DNA of 64,000 nt from Siphonodentalium dalli (taxonomy: Eukaryota; Mollusca; Scaphopoda; Gadilida; Siphonodentaliidae), in NCBI GenBank assembly GCA_032622095.1, contig CP136066.1, forward strand, positions 114,101,319-114,165,318, given 5' to 3'. Numbering within the stretch: the stretch's first letter is position 1; each line of letters begins with the position of its first letter. The position numbers and the translations under genes are program-made. This document shows, piece by piece, positions 22,961 through 36,115 of the stretch. The notes beneath the pieces are model-generated. The model searched no databases. It was given only the letters and a program-made list of their open reading frames with translations, and was not told the DNA's origin.

Positions 22961-25155
22961 AGCTTTATGTTCCGCCTTGCTGTCAAATTTTAAAGTGGTG
23001 CCGTTGCCATGGAAAGGGCATGTATTAACATTGTTGACACATTTTGAGATAAAACCTTTTCAGCAAATGGTAAAATCTAATTTAATCCCATTCTAGGACA
23101 GGAACAGACTGTGAAGATCATTAATTGATGATTTGTCCACTATAACTACATGTATGTTCCAGCTTATTCCAGTAATAAAGATGATAGACATATAGGTTAT
23201 TAGGGTTTTTATTGCCATTTTGGGGTGAAAAATGGGGGGACAGTGCATTAGTCCAAAGGTTCAATAGTCTGAGGGTTCAAAAGTCCGAGAGTTTGATAAT
23301 CGGAGGGTCCTATAAAGGTGCAGCAAGGTTTCGGGTCACACTCCCAACTTTGGTCAAAATTTTCAACAGCTGGAAGGCAATATATCAGGGTTGCAGAATC
23401 ACAAACTCAAATACAGATTGCACGTATTCAAGTATGAAAGATTGCAGTGATCATGCATTGTACATTTGTGAATGTGTATATATAGGAACATAAAGACATT
23501 TCAAACTTTCAAAACATGTCACTTTCTAGTGGCACTGCATTCCAATATATGCCAACAACATTCTTGTCTCATTGTTAAACTCGCGTTTCAAGGACATTTC
23601 ACCTTTCCGCATTCCTAATCGCTTCATTGACTGTAGCGCATGAAATGATCCCCTTTCCAATTTGAGATACAAGTACAGTGTCATTGACACTTTCATTTAG
23701 ATTATTGATGAACTTAGGTGTACACCTAGATTGACAACCCATTTTACCCCCAAATTTACAGTAGATTTGTAGTACAATATCTCTTGTCAGCCTCTTTTGA
23801 TTTTTCTCGAGTTACATTAAAAAAAATAGGGGGTTTCATAGACAATACGATAGATTGGGTGATATCTTGGGTCATATGATTAACGCGAAAGTTAACACCT
23901 AAATTTATCAGTCGATAGTTGATCCGAGTGTATGTTTTCCACATAAGTTACATTTAATGGTTTTAAAAATGTCTTGTTTGGTCATACATGTATTGTGGGC
24001 ATAAATGTGATTAATTGGAGCGATCTCTCTTCATGAATCATTATCAAACTGAGAGAGTAGATCATTGTTTCAGGAATTCTTAAACCACAAGATTCCTGTC
24101 CGATAGCATTTGGCAAAACTTAATATTTGGCGAGTGCAGTCCCTGCCAACCTTAAATTCTTACAGACCAGTAACAATCAGATGGATCTATCCATAGAATA
24201 AATTTATGAGTGCACATATTATCTGGCAATAATTGATGCTTTAAAGTTAGATTATAATATGTCCATTCATGTTATTCAGATTATGACTGCAGATGCAGTC
24301 ACATATTCATAACTCTCTTTACATTTTCCCGTGATTGCTTAACTTAGTGAGGTTTTCATTTTCATTGAGTTGGAATTATTTAGCATAAAATTTTGGACAG
24401 ACGAGATGATGATCTGTCCCTGGAGTGTAATGTCGGGCTATAAAAAAAGAAAGATAGAAGGAGTATCGGCAAACAAATGTTTCTTCGTAGCTATTGTTAT
24501 ATTCCATGACAGCTAATTCCTCATGGGAAATCACATCTCAAACTCAAATCAATGAGAATGGTGCTTGTATTATAGTTTGTGTCGTTTAGGCCTAGAGCAA
24601 TAAACCTTAACATGTTGAGAATTTTAGCTGTTGGTAGTCTAGGAGAATACATGTATGTATTTATTTGTGAATTCTTTTACTTGATTAGCCATTTTAAGGA
24701 AAAATATTGGAACTTTCATTTGGTTCGTCCATGGTAGTCCACTCTTGAACTACGTGAATTATTCTCACTGTAGCTTAGATAGAATTGGTTATATTTTACT
24801 ATGCTAGCATTCATTTCTATATGACATCATGGAAACTTTCAGTTTGAGACTGGATACAATGTTGTCAGCCGTCCTCCCACAAGTTGTCGATAGAGATATT
24901 GGAAACACCTACCGGTATTGTTATTTTAGGCATTACTGCTTCAAATTGGGAAAAAGAGTGTCTGTGGTTTGTCATTAATTCAGAGTATTGGTATGAACCC
25001 ACATATTAATGACTCTAAAATGAGGTCTAGGTGATAAACTCATTGCTATCATGTTGAATATTTTATGAAGTTCTGAATTAGCTTGTGAACATTCATTATC
25101 TTGTGTGTTTTGACATTGGCAGTGTGGTGCCTGGACATTAATGCGATGCTAGCAG
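22961..25155. other. No gene recognised; minor repeats only
   Basis: At 23250-23310 a degenerate tandem repeat of about 17 bp reads AGTCCAAAGGTTCAATAGTC and variants. At 23595-23705 lies the second copy of the 20835 repeat. The rest is unrecognised. Confidence 0.45.
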
Positions 25156-25159
25156 GGTC

Positions 25160-25300
25160 CAGTTCCTGTCTTGAATTTTTACACCCACCCCCTCCTGTCA
25201 TAAATTTTGACATCCCTTGCTATCCATTTTGAATTTGAACACCCCTTCCTGTCCCAAATTTGGACATCCCTTCCTGCCTTAAATTTTGACACCCCCCTGC
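25160..25300. repeat. Degenerate minisatellite, about 30-bp unit
   Basis: Four or five units have the form CCTGTC-x-AAATTTTGACA followed by CCC(C/T)T. It is non-coding. Confidence 0.65.
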
Positions 25301-25423
25301 TGGTTTGATTTGGCTTCTTCATGTTATAATTCTGATTTAATCCAGGATAAAACAATCAAAACTGCAAACTAAAACTATTGGAATGGATCAATTTCACTTT
25401 TCTGTTGATATTCCAGTGTTTTC

Positions 25424-26910
25424 TATCTCACTGGGGGCCCACCGCTCATGCTAAATCCGTCTGAAATTGCATAATCGTCCAGTGCGCATCGATAAATGCT
25501 AAGTTGCCCTCTCTGCAATTTTCTAAAAATTAGCATGATGGCACTTAAAATGGTAAGTATTTTCTTTAAAAATCCAATTTATTCTTTCAAAATTGAATTA
25601 TGATTTTTCAATATCCCCGTCTGTACCCGTGTGTGTTGAATTTGAGTTGTAGCACTCACGGAAGATTGAACAATCAGGAGATTATCACTTCATTTTCAAC
25701 ATTTTACCGTAACCTTCGGCGATAAAGTTGTTTTTAGACCAGAAATGGGACATTCCAATGTGTTTTAGGATGGCCGCAAGACTCTATTTCGACACACACA
25801 TCCCACCCCAATCCAACATGGTCGCCGTCCAGAGTGATTCAAATAGGGAACCCATGCCAGTTCTCAGCCCTTTACCGATTTAGGTCGAATAAAGAGTGAT
25901 GTAGGGTTGCTCCCAAGACACCCCACATATTCACCAAACACATCCGATTCAAAATGGCCGTTGTCCAGAGGGGTCCAACTGTTGGAAATTTCCAACCAGC
26001 CTGGCACACTCTATAATGATGGTATATTTCCAATTGATAGCAATTTCAGACCAAAATTTGAACTAAATATATAGAAAAGATTTGCTAGAGTTGATCTAAA
26101 ACAGCAAATATCCCACTAATTAGTTGCTGAAAAATCGACCAACTAACAATTTCAACCTATAAGTGGTGTAAAATTTCCAACAAATGCTGTGTGAGGCATG
26201 AAATTTCCAGCTGTTGAAAATGTTGATCAAAGTTGGAGGGTCAGTCCCCCCTCAAACTCCCCTGTCCCTGTGGTGGATTACATGCCTATGGTAATATCCC
26301 CGGCTCGACATCCCTTTATATCAGCAAAAAATAGCTTCATGGAAACCGCGAAGCATCAAAATCAACATGAAAGCACACTGAGGTGACTATTTTGGACTGG
26401 TGCACTTTCGCTGAATGCGAACCCGTTATGTAGCTTGTTATCGCAAAGGCAACGTATCATTTTGTGATATTTTATAAACCTTGTTTTAACAAACTTACGA
26501 TCCCCACATGACAATGATTCTGATCGTCAATATTAAAACCAATACCAAGGTGACAATAAACTGATTATTGTAGTAAAATTGAGCACATGCTCCACTCTAA
26601 ATGCTTTCGGATTTGTCATAGTAAAAAGCACTGGAAATGATGAGGTTGGGAAAAAATACAAAGAATTTCAGGTCTATTGAATCATGCGGACCAAGAGCCG
26701 CTTTACATACATGTATACACAATGGCCTTTTATTGAGGGGAAAACATAATTTTCTTATATAAACTTCTCACAATAACGCTCCCTGAGCTCAATTTCTGGG
26801 CATGTTAGACTTTCTTTCGCCGGAAACGCACAGGAGCCTCGCGATTGCGCACTGGACGATTATCCAATTTCGGACGGATTTAGCAGGAGCGGTGGTCCCC
26901 CAGTGTATCT
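25424..26910. mobile_element. TIR element with 5-bp TSD, CACTG termini
   Basis: The element spans 25429-26905 (1477 bp) and is flanked on both sides by TATCT. Its termini are CACTGGGGGCCCACCGCTCA on the left and, reverse-complemented, CACTGGGGGACCACCGCTCC on the right. Similarity continues for about 58 bases through CGTCCAGTGCGC. The flanking host repeat (TTTTCTATCT followed by GTGTGACTC) gives the empty site. A 5-bp duplication with CAC-starting termini is what Transib-like elements show, but other superfamilies are possible. The interior is non-coding. Confidence 0.75.
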
Positions 26911-27000
26911 GTGTGACTCTTGATATTCCAGCTTTTTCTATCCTTGTGACTGTTGATATTCCAGCGTCAGCGTTTTCTATCTGGGTGACTCTTGAAAGGT
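26911..27000. repeat. Short tandem repeat with GATATTCCAG units
   Basis: Units of about 40 bases (GTGACTCTTGATATTCCAGC, then TTTTCTATCT) are repeated. One more unit lies left of the TIR element at 25402-25428, so the element inserted within this array. Confidence 0.7.
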
Positions 27001-27901
27001 ATTTTCAAGCAGGGTCTCCTACTTCCAGGGCTGTCTTGTCTATTACAGCACAACATATATTTCCTTTCATGTTTAGACATTCCAGTTAGGAGACACCAAT
27101 TTAAATGGACATGTCTCATTCGAACCCCAAAATTATGTATACATATGTGTATAGGTATGTATCTCAAAACATACAAATTTGTCGATATAGCACTGAAAAT
27201 ACATGTTTTGTTTCTTAAATATTTCGAAAAGTTTGACCTCGTTTCATTTGTGTTAGTTGAACTCGGTTCAAATTTTTAAATCGGCAGTCGAGTAAAATTC
27301 CACCCTGTACACCCTGGGAAGAATATCAACAGTTGTCTTGGCTCGGAAACATTTATGGTGCTACATAATTTTGAAGATTAAAAGAGAAAACATGGGTGTG
27401 TAAAGTTTTTTAATTGTTCAATGTTAAGATAATACAATGTACCTTTTCCAGATGTTGTGCATTATTCCATTGCCGATTCCAGAATTGCAATGAATATATA
27501 AAAATGTCGCAATATTTGATTGTGACCCAATCATTGTGTTCAAAGTTGTATTTTTTATGACTTCGTTGCATCTTTGTGAGACATATAATGCTCACAGAAA
27601 TGTAGTTCAGGTATTTATCAACCTATTTCGATACCGGGAAAGATTTGACACCGAATGTTGTGTGGTGTATTTTGGTGGCTGACACCTTTTTTTTTTACCG
27701 AAAATGTCATTTAAAAACAAAAATGAATTATGTTTGTGTTTCACCCATGTTGTTCAGTTTGTATCAGCCATAATAGCATGGGAATTTGAAAATATATGAT
27801 ATATTAATGTGTTGGTTTAATTTAATTTTATTTTATGATTTCAAGTGAATATATGAGATTTGTATTTACTAGTGAATATGTGGAATTATCACCAATGGTA
27901 T
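27001..27901. other. No recognised feature
   Basis: AT-rich intronic sequence without recognised repeats or exons. Confidence 0.4.
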
Positions 27902-30900
27902 TAGTACAGCGGCCAAATCGAAAAAGAGCTCTAGTTTTCGAGATACCCCTACCAACGGTAGAACAAGTTAAAACTAACTTTTTTTAAAGGAGAAATATAT
28001 ACTCTTTACGAAAATGGTAGTAAAATATAACGGAATTGGTGGTGGCTATTCTCAAATCGACGATGAACGATACCCACCAGTGACTTTTCCCAGAAATTAA
28101 CGATTTTGGTATAGTGAGCCCTGCGGCTGTGTCCTAAGTTATTTGCCCCCATTGTTGGTGTTGAAATGACTACAACATACCATATATGTACTTGATATTC
28201 AAGAAGTGTTGGTTAATATGGATTTTCGTGCCATTTGGAGCCGAAACATTTATTTTTTGTTGAAAAATCGCTCTTTTTCAAATTGTTTTTATTTTTCGAT
28301 AATTATCATTCGAACGGATATTGCAATAATATTGAAATATTTAGTCCATATGGTGTAGTAGTTATCTGGCAAGCATATGAAGAAAGAAGTTAACAGAAAT
28401 TTTGAACGGTTTGCGAGATATTGGATTTTAGCTACCCCTCCCCCAAACAATTGTTTGGTCGAAAAAAATACATATTTTTGACAATGACAGTACAGACATT
28501 TTTGAATTGATCTGAATGGGACCCAATGTGAATCTTGTACTGAAATCGATGTCCAGAGATGCCGTTTAATCGATTACAGATGTGTTCTTGCTTGCAGACC
28601 CCCAGTTACAACAACAACAATTATTTTATGGATAACAGGTAATTTTGCATGCATTAACATCGATGTTAAGTACTAAAACCTTTGTTATAAACAACGCGTG
28701 ACCAACTATATAAGTCATATGGCTCAGTAGTTATCTGGACATCACAAGTAGAAATAATTTGACAGAAATTGAAAAATAACTGATTTGGTGGTGGCTATTG
28801 ACAAATCGACGATGAGCGATAACCTCCTGTGACTTTTTCCAGAAATTAACGATTTTGGTAAAGCGAGCCCTGTGGCTATGTCCTAGCATATATGCCCATA
28901 TTGTTGGGGTTAAAATTACTAGATCATACCATACCTCTACCTGATATGAAAAAATGTGTTGGTTAATTTAGATTTTCCTGCCATTTGGAGCCAAAACATT
29001 TATTTTTTGCTGAAAAATCGCACTTTTTCACAAAAAATATTATTTTTCGAACATTATTATTCAAATGGATACCGTTATAATGCCGAAATATTTAATTATT
29101 ATGGTGAAGCAGTTATCTGCCAAGCATATGAAGAAAGAAGTTAACAGAAATTTGGAACAATTTGCGAAATAATGGATTTTAGCTACCCCTCCCCAAACAC
29201 GTTTTTGGTCGAAAAATTACATATTTTTGTTCAGAACTTTACCAAATTTCCCAATTGATCATACTCGGACCCATAATAATTATTTTGCTGAAAATGGAGC
29301 CCTGGGACATTGCTTAAGTGATTAAAGACGTGTTCGGGCTTCCAGACCCCAAATTACAACAATGCATTTTAATTGCTATTACATTCAGTAAGTGTCGCAT
29401 ATCACAATTACTCCATTCTCGTTTAAGGTTGAAATGCAGTAGTTTGAACTTTGTCCAATTGAGTAATCACATTAAAAATCCCCTCTCTGCCATTGTGGTA
29501 AATAGAAAAAGCATACCATTACTTATTGAAATACAGTGGGCCTAAGACTGAACTTCTATGCGCCATACTGAACGTAATTTTTATCAGAAATACTCTTTTG
29601 TATGTACAGCAACTCAGTCATCGCGAAAATATTAAAATAGTTGACGGGGTTCAGACATTTATCTCGAAAACAAAGCGACTTCCATAACGCTGCCATTTGT
29701 TAAAACTTCGTGAAAAGCATTGAAACCCTGCTGAGCGCGAAATTTACCACCACCAGAGCGTCTGCAATCTCACGGCGACGGACGTATCAATGACGAAAAC
29801 AACATATGTGTATCATTGCGTCCAATCAGCTCCAACGAAACTATGTGTATATCATTGTATCCAATCAGTTCCAACTGGATTACATCCTAATTTCCCCCAT
29901 ACAATCTCTCTCCCAGCTAAATTGTCTACCTCCGGATAGAACTACCATATCTCCACAGACTGAGTTAAAACTGGGAGCATGTTCCTCAAGTTCGTGGTGT
30001 TTTCGTGATTTAAAATTGTCACATAAACAGTTAAAATTGAATTTTTGTTATTTGCCAGCCGCTTTTTGTAGAGTGTCGCATGCGGTCGGAAACCAATACA
30101 GCCTTATATATGGCATAGTTTCGGCCACAATATATGTTGATATTGAATTCATAATCCCTCCAGTACATAATGTGTTCAATACTTCAAATAGGGTAGGGGC
30201 ACATACAGCAGTGAACATTTGCCAGCCGCTTGTTGTGGAGTGCCACATGATGCATGCAGACTTTCGGGAACCAACACATATGTGTATCCTAATAAAAACT
30301 AGCATTTGGTCAAGCCTTCAGTTAATATTGAGGTCATATAATTTCACCATGGTGTGATCCAAGACTTCCAATAAAGTAGGGGTCCTAAAAAGTTTGCCTT
30401 TCTTAATTTCAAGCCACTTTTCGTTAAGTGCTCATTCTTTCAGAACCCAAATCCATCTATTTACATTGTGTACGTCCTTGTACAACTAACTCGCCATTGT
30501 CCATACACATGCAGTCAATGATGATATCGTTCCAGTCCGCGGTGTGTTCTAGCCTTCAAATTGGGAAGGGGTTAATACAAACATTGAAAAATCGCATTAT
30601 TTATTTTTCAGTCGCTTTTTGTAAAGTGTCCCGGACTGTCGGGTATTAATCCATCTATAACAATTGTGTATTTCTTAATAGAATAGCCATTTGTCCAGAT
30701 CGTCGTTTGACCCTGAGGGTACATTCATTCTGTTCGTGGTAGGTTCAATGGTTTACATGGGGTAGGGGTCCCTAACAATTCGCCTTCATCATTTGCCATC
30801 TGCTTTGTGTAATGTGCGACGGTGTTTTCGCGAACGGTGGGCTCGCGAGACCATTGCATCTTTTCTGACAGAACAGCCATTATGAGATGGGATGGAGTCC

Positions 30901-33596
30901 CCTGAGAGTGAAATTTAGCCCGTTCGTTTGCCGACCACTTGTTGTAAAGTGCCATAGGCTTTCGGGAACCATCTCATCCATAACAGATTCGTATATCCAG
31001 ATAATAATCCCATTTGTCCACAACTTCCGTTAAAATTTCTGTTGGATAGTGGGGTCCTCAAGGCATAGAACATTCGCCTTTCTTGTTTGCCAGCCGCTTT
31101 TGTAAAGTGTTCCAGGATTTCGGGGGAACCAGATCACCCATGTATATCAATTAATAATTACATGATAGCAATACCTTTCGATCACACACTCAGCTAAGTA
31201 TGAGAGGATATAACTTCAGTTCTGGTCAAGATATTAAATGGGTTAATGTGGTCCCCCCCAAAACTGAGTATTCGCCTTTCTCTTTCACCAAAAACTTTTT
31301 GTAAAGTGACCCAGGCATTCAAGACCCTGGTATAATATACTTTTTTTTTATATAGCGTCCATTTCTCTACACACGCAATTGATAATGGGAGCACATCCTT
31401 TCGGTTCATTGAGTGTTCCAAGACTGCAAATGGTGTAGTGTGGTCTAACAAATCACATTTCGTATTTGCCAGCCGCCTGTTCCAGGATTTCGAGAACCAA
31501 CCAACCCATACAAATTGTAAATAATACACGAGAGCATATATATTCGGTTCAGTGTGTGCTAAATAGTTTAGTTTGCCCACACCCCAGTTAATATTGAGAA
31601 CATATCCACCCATTAGTAATGATACGTGTATTTATGGCTTTAAATGGGGTAGGCTGCTCAAAGAAAATATTCAGCTTTGGTTCTTGCCAGCCGCCCTGTG
31701 TAAAGTACCCTATGATTTGGGGAACCAAACTACCCATATAACATGTATATTCCCTGATAGCATTACCGTTCGTTCACACTGTGATTTAATAATAAAGTCA
31801 TGAATATTCGGCACATGGTGTGTTCAAGAGTTTAAATGGGCATATAAAGGGGTCCATCCGATTTTCGTAAAGTGCTGAAGGCTTTCGGGATCCAACCAAC
31901 CCATCCATCAACATCATGTATTCCCCCCGATATTACTATTTTAGCCCATATCCTTAGTTAACATTTGCAGCAATCATTCCAGTTCGTGAGTTGTTCAACT
32001 TTAACACTTCAATTGTGTAGGGGGATCCTAAAACAGCAAATTCGTCTTTCTTATTTATCAGCCACTTTGTGTAAATCGACACATGCACAACCCATCCATA
32101 CAAATTATGTATTCTCTGATAGTACTACATTCCCGTCACACTCTCAGTTAATATAGAGAATTAGAGATCATATAGCTTAATTTCGTATTGCATTGAAGTC
32201 TTTAATTTGGGTAGAGTGTTCTCGAAAAATATAGCAAATTTGCCCTTCATATTTGCCACACTGTTTCGGGAACAAACCCATCCATAAACATTGTATATTT
32301 CCTTATGTAACTGTCCTTTATAGTTACATCATTCTTAATATTGAGATCATATTTTTTCAGTTCGTGGTGTGTTCAGGACGTCTAATAGGGCGGGGGAGCA
32401 ACAATGATTTTGTTCTGTATCAGTATTTTAGTCTATATTATGTGTCGTTTAGAACAAATACGGTACTTCAGTTCCTCAAAGTCAATATGTATTAATATAA
32501 AATTACATGTCATAAATAAAATGTTTTGTTGTTGTTGTAACTGGGGGTTTAATTGGAAACCTGAGGTTATCTAAAACCACGCTCGCGATGTCTACGGATC
32601 AGGTTTCCATCACACGAATAATGATTAGATGCCCATTAGAATAGTTTAGAAAGGTCTGTGTTGTTATCATAATTATGTAGTTTTTCTACCAAATCGCGTC
32701 CGGGGGAGCGGTACCTAAATCCATTATCTTGAAAACCGTTGAGAATTTCTGTCAAATTCTTTCTACTTGTGATGTCCAGATAACTACTGAGCCATATAGT
32801 TGGTCACGTGTTGTTTATAACGAAGGTTTTAGTACTTAACATCGATGTTAATGCATGCAAAATTACATGTTATCAATACAATAATTGTTGTTGTTGTTGT
32901 AACTGGGGGTCTGAAAGCCTGAACACATCTGTAATCGATTAAACGGCATCTCTGGACAACGCTTTCAGTACAAGATTCATATTGGGTCCCATTCAGATCA
33001 ATTCGAAAATGTTTGTACTGTCATTATCAAAAATATGTATTTTTTTCGACCAAGAACGTGTTTGGGGGAGGGGTAGCTAAAATCCAATATCTCGCAAACC
33101 GTTCAAAATTTCTATTAACTTCTTTCTTCATATGCTTGCCAGATAACTACTACACCATATGGACTAATATTTCAATATTATTGCAATATCCGTTTGGATG
33201 ATAATCTTCGAAAAATATAATTCTTTTGAAAAAGAGCGATTTTTCAACAAAAAATAAATGTTACGGCTCCAAATGGCACGAAAATCCAAATTAACCAACA
33301 CTTCTTGCATATCAAGTACATATATGGTATGTTGTAGTCATTTTAACACCAACAATGTGGGCAAATAACTTAGGACATAGCCGCCGGGCTCACTTTACCA
33401 AGATCGTTCATTTCTGGGAAAATTCACTGGTGGGTATCGTTCATCGTCGATTTGAGAATAGCCACCACCAATTCCGTTATTTTTTACTATCATTTTCGTA
33501 AAGAGTATATATTTCTCCTTCAAAAAAAGTTGGTTTTAACTTGTTCTACCGTGGGTAGGGGTACCCGACCACCTTTGGCTTTTGGCCGCTGTACTA
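27902..33596. mobile_element. Foldback element C: long inverted arms with a tandem-repeat core
   Basis: The outer ends are TAGTACAGCGGCCAAA on the left and its complement TTTGGCCGCTGTACTA on the right. The left arm (27902 to about 29345) and right arm (about 32511-33596) are inverted copies, sharing landmarks such as CACCAGTGAATTTTCC-type sequence, GCCATTTGGAGCC, TTTTTGTTGAAAAATCGC and CATCGATGTTAA. The left arm also carries an internal duplication (about 28015-28640 and 28785-29345). The core holds an array of about 190-bp units. No transposase is visible. The architecture parallels element B. Confidence 0.85.
29806..32300 (+). repeat. Tandem array at the core of element C (about 190-bp units)
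   Basis: About a dozen or more diverged units have landmarks GCCAGCCGCTTTTTGTAAAG at about 30054, 30220, 30608, 30795, 30935, 31090, 31283, 31688, 31860 and 32060 (spacings 140-218). Each also carries a TCGGGAACCAA block, an ATGTGTAT(T/A)-type block and GTTCGTGGTGTGTTC. The longest frame (29806-30357, 183 codons) and several shorter ones read variants of the same peptide (YLPAAFCRVSHAVGNQ), so they come from the repeat rather than from a gene. Confidence 0.85.
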
Positions 33597-34255
33597 TATG
33601 TCAAGCCATGCCTCGGTTTTTTATCCTCCTCCATCAAGAGATTTACTGCTTCCCTGATTCCCCATTATAGCTACCAATGTCTGTGCAGTGGTGCATCTTC
33701 ATTGATAAGTGCCGTGTGCTGGGGAAATATGGGTTCCAATTCTGCTTATTGGATCTTTTATTTATCCTAATAACGTAAGCATAGAGAGTTGTGACCTCAA
33801 CCTTTGATTTTTAATTTAGTATGGCTTTTTAAAAATCCCAGTGAGAGAACTCGAAAGCAGAATTGCATTACAATGGTAATGGTTGCCCTCGGTAACCCCA
33901 ACCAAGTAATATGAATCCTTTGGACACTCTAATCATAGTCCTGTGGAAGCGGAGTGACGTGACATTGTATTGATATTGACGATCCCATCTGTTTAATATG
34001 AGCTTTATTGAATTATTCCGATATTCAACAGATATTGGTCTGCATTTAAGTGATAGGCATCTCTGTGTGGGACGTGTGTTGCCTGACAATCCGGTGTTCT
34101 ATACATTGTCTTGTGAACAGGACCTTCCTCCCACGTTAACTCTGTATTTAACCTGCACTTGCGCTCTCATATTTCTCGAAGGTGCAGCGCATATACTGTT
34201 ATATTATTATATTATCCTAGCCTCCTGGGGTGTATACAAATACTGATATAGAATA
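33597..34255. other. No recognised feature
   Basis: Unique-looking intronic sequence. The short open frames are not convincing. Confidence 0.4.
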
Positions 34256-34409
34256 TGTAGCTAGTGCCATCACTTAAACTGTTAATGTCCGTGTCTCAGG
34301 AGGATTTGAGTATCAATTGAGCGAGGCTTTGGCTGCGGAGTCCAATTGATGCCAAATCCCCTGATTGGACATATTTGTAACAGTTTAAGCGTCGGCAGCA
34401 TTAGCTACA
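34256..34409. mobile_element. Small palindromic MITE, about 154 bp
   Basis: The left arm TGTAGCTAGTGCCATCACTT, then AAACTGTTA and TGTCC, pairs with the right arm ending AACAGTTTAAGCGTCGGCAG then CATTAGCTACA. The centre (AATTGAGCGAGG and TCAATTGA-like) extends the pairing. There is no coding content. Confidence 0.7.
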
Positions 34410-34510
34410 TATATTATTTATCAATCGTGCAAAACTTTCTGTCATTTTCCTTAGTTTTTCATTCATCACTTTGATGACACCCTTACATTTATGACACCAA
34501 ACTAATTACG

Positions 34511-34576
34511 AGTCCAGTAAATTAGGTCTGGACCTAACCATTGGCGAGGGCCAGACCTACATGTAATTTACTGGAC
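34511..34576. repeat. Inverted repeat hairpin, with a related copy near 35445-35520
   Basis: GTCCAGTAAATTAGGTCTGG pairs with CCAGACCTACATGTAATTTA plus CTGGAC across a short loop. The sequence just downstream (GAGTTTTGTAAATTTCGCTA) recurs at about 35474 (GAGTTTTGTAGATATCGCTA), indicating a dispersed repeat. Confidence 0.65.
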
Positions 34577-34619
34577 GAGTTTTGTAAATTTCGCTATAAA
34601 CCGGGGACTTGTAGATCCT

Positions 34620-35440
34620 CTGTATGGAAATTGCGCAGTCAACTAAAGACGTCAACTGCCCTAAATAACATGACATTCACTGTAATTTATACACAATGCA
34701 TAAAAAGGACATGCATTTTCCCCGTCTAAAACATCTACTTGTATAAAGCATTAAAGACACAGATGGCCTTTGTTATAGGTTATAAGTTAGAAATAACAGT
34801 TACCAATTTATGAACATTTCCTCAAGAATATACTAATAGTATAGTATAATGATAGTATGAATGAGATATTATTCACAAAATATATTTTGTGTGAGTGAGC
34901 ATTTGTTTATATACAGCACATAAATAGTGAGCCATATAAGCAGGTCACTCAACACTGTGGAAATTTTTTTCTTAGAAAGTGATTCACACCAACCCATTCA
35001 ACAAAGAAATCTTGAGATTACCGATCGCTATACCAGTGCATGTATGTTGTAAACAACGTAGTGGCATTTCTAACCAAAGTTCACTTATTGGGTTCTCCCC
35101 GGTGTTGAGTGTTTTGCTTATCGCAAACTCTTTATGTACTGTTTGATTACATAACATAGCTTTGTTTCCAACTTTACATAACATACATGTAGAGTATTAA
35201 CAAAACAATAATATCAATTTACGCGATATTTATGATTGGTATAAGAATAAGGTTTGTCTATAATATAATATTTTAGTCTGTTTATGGCAGTTTTAACAGA
35301 TGTGACTATTTAAGAGCAATACTAACTGCCAACGGTTGCCGTATATTTAAAACAAGGCCAGTTTAGGATCAATAAAAAAACAACAAGCTCTGTCGGTCTA
35401 AGCTGCACTCCGGTTTGCCACATCATACATTCTAATTAGT
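34620..35440. other. No recognised feature
   Basis: AT-rich intronic sequence without recognised features. Confidence 0.4.
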
Positions 35441-35624
35441 TTGCCGAAGTCCAGATCTAATTTACTGCCAGATGAGTTTTGTAGATATCGCTATAATTTG
35501 GGGATGAGTTGTAGATTCTATTTTTCACTTGATCCAAAACCTCCATAAAACATACGTACATAAATCAATAAATGGGATATGAAACTAACCTGTGTGAAAT
35601 AAAGCTAAGAATTATCAAGAACTC

Positions 35625-36115
35625 CTGAGAATTCCTGGCTGTTTTCAGGCCAGGAAAAGCTGGAACCCCCAGGAACTCCTGGGAATCCCAGGCCAGGATT
35701 TCCTCGGCAGCTAGGGTATTGGCTGCCCTAGGAGAAACAAAGAATTCCCAGGAAATCCTTACTTTTCCTGGCCTTTTTGAGGGTACCGGTACTGCCAGGA
35801 ATAGCAGGAAAAGCCAGGAATTCTTTTTATTCCTATGAATGGGAAAAGCCAGGACAAATGTTTCTGGTAATTCTGATTTATGGGAAACCAGAATTCCCAG
35901 GATTCCCCATGAAGCTGTGGTATTGGCAGCCCAGGGAAATAAAGAATTCCCAAGACATCCTTAGTTTTCTTAGCATTTCTGAGGGAACACCAGTGCCATG
36001 TGATCTGCGATATTGGCTGCCAAGTAAAAGTCAAGAATACCTGGATTTTTTCCATACATGTATAGGAAAAACCAAGAAAACCCAGGAAATGTACACAAGT
36101 TGGGATTATCAGATG
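35625..36115. repeat. Duplicated CCAGGAAT-rich repeat, about 235-bp period
   Basis: Two main copies share a GGCAGC(T/C) and TATTGGC(T/A)GCCC block followed by AAAGAATTCCCA. Each carries internal short repeats of CCAGGAATTCC and GGAAAAGCCAGG. The density of CCAGG and CCTGG is unlike the surroundings. Open frames on both strands are by-products. Confidence 0.7.

Noticed and set aside
29806-30357. A 183-codon open frame, one of the longest in the window
   Set aside because: It lies at and beyond the start of the core array of element C, and its peptide recurs in degenerate form in later units. No domain, splice or poly(A) context supports a gene.
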